Positions 61,439 to 64,000 of a stretch of DNA of 64,000 bases are shown here, piece after piece (within the stretch, counting starts at the first letter, position 1; each line of letters begins with the position of its first letter). The translations under genes were made by a program, and so were the position numbers. This DNA is from Clostridium_AT stratigraminis. GTDB lineage: Bacteria > Bacillota > Clostridia > Clostridiales > Clostridiaceae. Below the pieces are notes generated by a model. It was given only the letters and a program-made list of their open reading frames with translations, ran no database searches and was not told the DNA's origin. The stretch spans positions 1-64,000 of the forward strand of contig NZ_JBJHZZ010000015.1 in assembly GCF_045310675.1 (NCBI RefSeq), read 5' to 3'.

Positions 61439-63340
61439 TTAAAAAACTATATCCATTAATTCTTCTATGGTTTCTATTGCCATTACTTCAATGTCCTTAA
61501 ATCCTGAAGGAACTTCTTTTAAGTTATCCTTTGGAACAATAACAAGTTTTATGCCCTTTCTTCTGGCTCCATAAACCTTTTCAAAAATTCCACCTACTGG
61601 TTTCACATTTCCTCTTAAAGATATTTCACCAGTTATTGCTACGTCTTGTCTTACCGGTTTATTTAAAAGAGCACTTATTATACAAATTGTAATAGCTGCT
61701 CCAGCTGATGGACCATCTATATTTCCACCACCTATAATATTAACATGAATATCATAGTCCTTTATATCCTTATTTGTTAATCTTCTTATTACGGATGCCG
61801 CATTAAATACGGAATCCTTTGCCATACTGCCGGCGGTTTCATTAAAACGCACTTGACCTGTTCCTTTATCCTTAGCTTCAAATATAGCTGCTTCAATTTC
61901 TATTGTGGAGCCTATGAATCCGCTGACACCTAGTCCATAAACATGTCCAATTTCCTTATCTTTATCTGTGCTGACTTCTTCATATGGAACAAGTCTGCAT
62001 GCAGAAATTGTTTCTTTAATATCTTCTAGTGTTATATTTACCTTTTCATCCTTTTTAAAGTTCTTATTGCTATATAGTACATAACCATAGACATCAGAAA
62101 GCAGATTAACAGCCTTTCTGCCTTCAATAGTAAACCTGCTAATAAATTCTGAAACTCCGCTTTCAAGCTCCATATTAAGCTTAACTGCAGCATTTTCAAC
62201 TATTTCTTCAATATCCTTTGCAGACAAGGGCTCAAAATATACCTCTGTGCATCTAGAACGAAGTGCTGGATTTATTTCATGAGGCTCTCTTGTAGTTGCC
62301 CCAATTAAAACAAAATCAGCAGGTGCGCCATTATCGAATAAATATTTTATATACTTTGGAGTATTTTCATCCTCAGGATCATAATAGGAGGAAGAAAATT
62401 CTACTCTCTTATCTTCTAATACCTTTAATAGCTTGTTTTGCAAAATGTCATCAAGTTCTCCAATTTCATCAATAAATAAAACTCCTCCATGAGCTTCTGT
62501 AACAAGTCCTGGTTTAGGCTCTGGTATTCCTATCTCAGCTAAGTCTCTTTTGCTTCCCATATAAATAGGATCATGTACTGAGCCTAGTAGTGGATTTGTT
62601 ATTTCTCTAGGGTCCCATCTAAGAGTTGTTCCATCTACTTCTACAAACTTTGCCTCCTTTTTAAAAGGAGTATATTTAAGCTTTTTAGCTTCTTCTAGGG
62701 CAAGCCTTGCTGCCGTTGTTTTACCCACTCCTGGAGGTCCATATAGAATTATATGCTGTGGGTATGGTGAAGCTATTTTTGATAAGAGGGCTTTTATGGC
62801 TCTTTCTTGGCCTACTATTTCACTAAAGCTTTCTGGCCTAAGCATAGTTTGTATATTTCTTGTTAATTTTTTCGAATCTAAAACTTCAAGATCAGAATAT
62901 TTTTTAAGAGTCTTTGCATTCTCAGGACCCTTTTGTTTTCTAAGAATACCAAGTCTAACTTCTTCTACATACTTTTCCTGTCTCTCCATAAGTGCAGCTT
63001 CAACTTCTTTTTCAATTTCATTCTGCACATATTTTTTTGCTACTGCATCAGCTATCCACTTATTAGTATCTTTCAAAGCCTCATGAATGTTATTTGCATT
63101 AGGTATGACATCTATACCTTTACCATCACTTGCAATTTTATTTAATGCATATATCCTTTTATATATGTCTCCGCTATGAATATGCTTTTGAAGCTTATAT
63201 TTAACTATTCTTGCCTTCATAGCACCTTCATCTAAAACATTTTTTATAACCTCAAATAGCACCTCAACTTGAGATTCCATGGTTATATCTTGGGACTTTA
63301 ATTCTTCAAAATTTGTTTCGATTTTAAACTCTGACTTCAA
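61439..63340 (-). CDS. lonB: ATP-dependent protease LonB
   Basis: The 633-aa protein starts at TTG 63340 after GAGGGGG. It has Walker A (GPPGVGKTTAARL), Walker B (VLFIDEIGELDD) and a C-terminal Lon protease domain with the Ser-Lys dyad (DGPSAGAAITI and the Lys in IFEKVYGARR). It lacks the Lon N-domain but, like other Firmicute LonB proteins, is a soluble version. It degrades regulatory and damaged proteins; in Bacillus it acts in sporulation. Confidence 0.93.
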   Translation of the reverse strand: MKSEFKIETNFEELKSQDITMESQVEVLFEVIKNVLDEGAMKARIVKYKLQKHIHSGDIYKRIYALNKIASDGKGIDVIPNANNIHEALKDTNKWIADAVAKKYVQNEIEKEVEAALMERQEKYVEEVRLGILRKQKGPENAKTLKKYSDLEVLDSKKLTRNIQTMLRPESFSEIVGQERAIKALLSKIASPYPQHIILYGPPGVGKTTAARLALEEAKKLKYTPFKKEAKFVEVDGTTLRWDPREITNPLLGSVHDPIYMGSKRDLAEIGIPEPKPGLVTEAHGGVLFIDEIGELDDILQNKLLKVLEDKRVEFSSSYYDPEDENTPKYIKYLFDNGAPADFVLIGATTREPHEINPALRSRCTEVYFEPLSAKDIEEIVENAAVKLNMELESGVSEFISRFTIEGRKAVNLLSDVYGYVLYSNKNFKKDEKVNITLEDIKETISACRLVPYEEVSTDKDKEIGHVYGLGVSGFIGSTIEIEAAIFEAKDKGTGQVRFNETAGSMAKDSVFNAASVIRRLTNKDIKDYDIHVNIIGGGNIDGPSAGAAITICIISALLNKPVRQDVAITGEISLRGNVKPVGGIFEKVYGARRKGIKLVIVPKDNLKEVPSGFKDIEVMAIETIEELMDIVF

Positions 63341-63382
63341 CGTTTTTCCCCCTCTATTAGCATTTAAGGAGAAACAATGCTA

Positions 63383-63826
63383 TTATTGTTCTACAATTAC
63401 AACCTTTATTTTTGTAGAAACCTCTGGATAAAGCTTAACTTCAACTTCGTAAGTTCCAAGCTGCCTTATAGCATCTACAACTAACTTCTTCTTATCAATG
63501 TTCAACTTATACTGCATATTTAAAGCATCAGCTACATCCTTGTTAGTTATAGACCCAAATAATCTGCCGTTTTCTCCACACTTTCCTGCTATTTTAACTT
63601 CTTTCCCTTTTAGCTCATCAGCCTGCTTTTGAGCTTCTTCAATTTCTGCCAGTTTCTTTCTTCTTTCAGTTTCCTTCTTTTGATTTAAAACGCTTAAATT
63701 AACTTCAGTAGCTTCTTCTGCAAGTTTTCTTGGAAATAAATAATTTCTTGCATATCCATCTGAAGCATTTATTACTTCACTTTTCTTACCTACACCTTTA
63801 ATATCGGCCAATAAAATAACTTTCAT
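63383..63826 (-). CDS. rplI: 50S ribosomal protein L9
   Basis: The 147-aa protein starts MKVILLADIKGVGKKSEVIN and has the two-domain L9 layout joined by a long helix (KKETERRKKLAEIEEAQKQA). Its ATG overlaps the stop codon of the gene upstream (TAATG), the usual gdpP-rplI coupling. Confidence 0.97.
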   Translation of the reverse strand: MKVILLADIKGVGKKSEVINASDGYARNYLFPRKLAEEATEVNLSVLNQKKETERRKKLAEIEEAQKQADELKGKEVKIAGKCGENGRLFGSITNKDVADALNMQYKLNIDKKKLVVDAIRQLGTYEVEVKLYPEVSTKIKVVIVEQ

Positions 63827-64000
63827 TACTTTTCACTCTCCTCTAAGTATTTATCAATTGCTTTTTTAACACTTTCTACAGCTTCCTCTAAGGTTATATC
63901 GGACAATTTTGCACCTGCCATGGAAATGTGCCCTCCGCCCCCTAAAGTTTCCAAGATTATCTGTACATTGACATCACCCAGGGATCTACCGCTAATAAAA
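63826..64000 (-). CDS. gdpP: DHH phosphoesterase, c-di-AMP phosphodiesterase (3' end)
   Basis: Only the last 57 codons are in the window. The translation contains ISGRSLGDVNVQIILETLGG followed by GGHISMAGAKL, the DHHA1 motif GGGGHxxxAG of GdpP/YybT. TAA at 63826-63828 overlaps the rplI start. The position before rplI supports gdpP. Confidence 0.9.
   Translation of the reverse strand, partial: FISGRSLGDVNVQIILETLGGGGHISMAGAKLSDITLEEAVESVKKAIDKYLEESEK

Overview
The window comes from a low-GC Gram-positive anaerobe, most likely a Clostridium (sensu stricto). Gene starts carry strong AGGAGG-type ribosome binding sites, the right edge has the usual gdpP-rplI-lonB-dnaB block, and the middle holds a complete lysine-fermentation operon. 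It has two very different halves: an accessory half (about 1-26,350) and a conserved chromosomal half (about 27,800-64,000).

The accessory half is, in my reading, an integron-like gene-cassette array. Twenty-one copies of a structured repeat (18 with both arms, 3 partial) separate small unrelated genes, nearly all on the minus strand. Each repeat starts on the + strand with TAACG, ends with GTTA, and contains an inner pair of complementary arms. The arm sequence differs from copy to copy (TTGCCG/CGGCAA, TTCAAG/CTTGAA, TTCCCG/CGGGAA, CTCCAG/CTGGAG, TTTCCG/CGGAAA), but pairing is kept, together with an A:A mismatch and one extra unpaired base always on the same arm. This is the R''-L''-L'-R' layout of integron attC sites, and its polarity agrees with minus-strand cassettes (gene first, attC after it). 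The cargo fits: CPBP protease, OsmC, GNAT, MazG-like, nucleotidyltransferase, methyltransferase, DUF2185, DUF2625, DUF4279, lipoproteins and small membrane proteins. Several cassettes are decayed by frameshift, nonsense or deletion. A class C group II intron sits in one cassette and an IS21-family remnant interrupts another site. At the right end of the array lies a tyrosine recombinase (26352-27404) with a candidate attI between it and the first cassette. The recombinase keeps all six catalytic residues and ends in SPLD like IntI1, but lacks the IntI-specific insertion, carries an extra N-terminal domain and points toward the array. A cassette system of this kind in a clostridium, with a non-IntI recombinase, is the main discovery candidate here.

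The conserved half begins with the lysine operon on the minus strand: kal, kce, atoD, atoA, kdd, kamA, kamB, kamC, kamD, kamE. A consensus promoter, a probable lysine riboswitch and an intrinsic terminator precede it, and an amino-acid permease is divergent from it. Next come an HD-domain protein, a kinase-like protein, a tubulin-like (Tubulin_2) protein with a VWA-domain partner, an ammonium transporter with a sigma-54 promoter, an adjacent sigma-54 activator and histidine kinase, a cell-wall protein (CWB2 repeats plus GH18), a Met/His/Pro-rich small protein, a fibronectin-III membrane protein, an unknown protein paired with a small MerR protein, tRNA-Thr, a CtsR-controlled Hsp20, then dnaB, lonB, rplI and the 3' end of gdpP.

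Functions are assigned from motifs and family knowledge only; no database search was run. The attC, attI and riboswitch calls rest on base pairing checked by eye.
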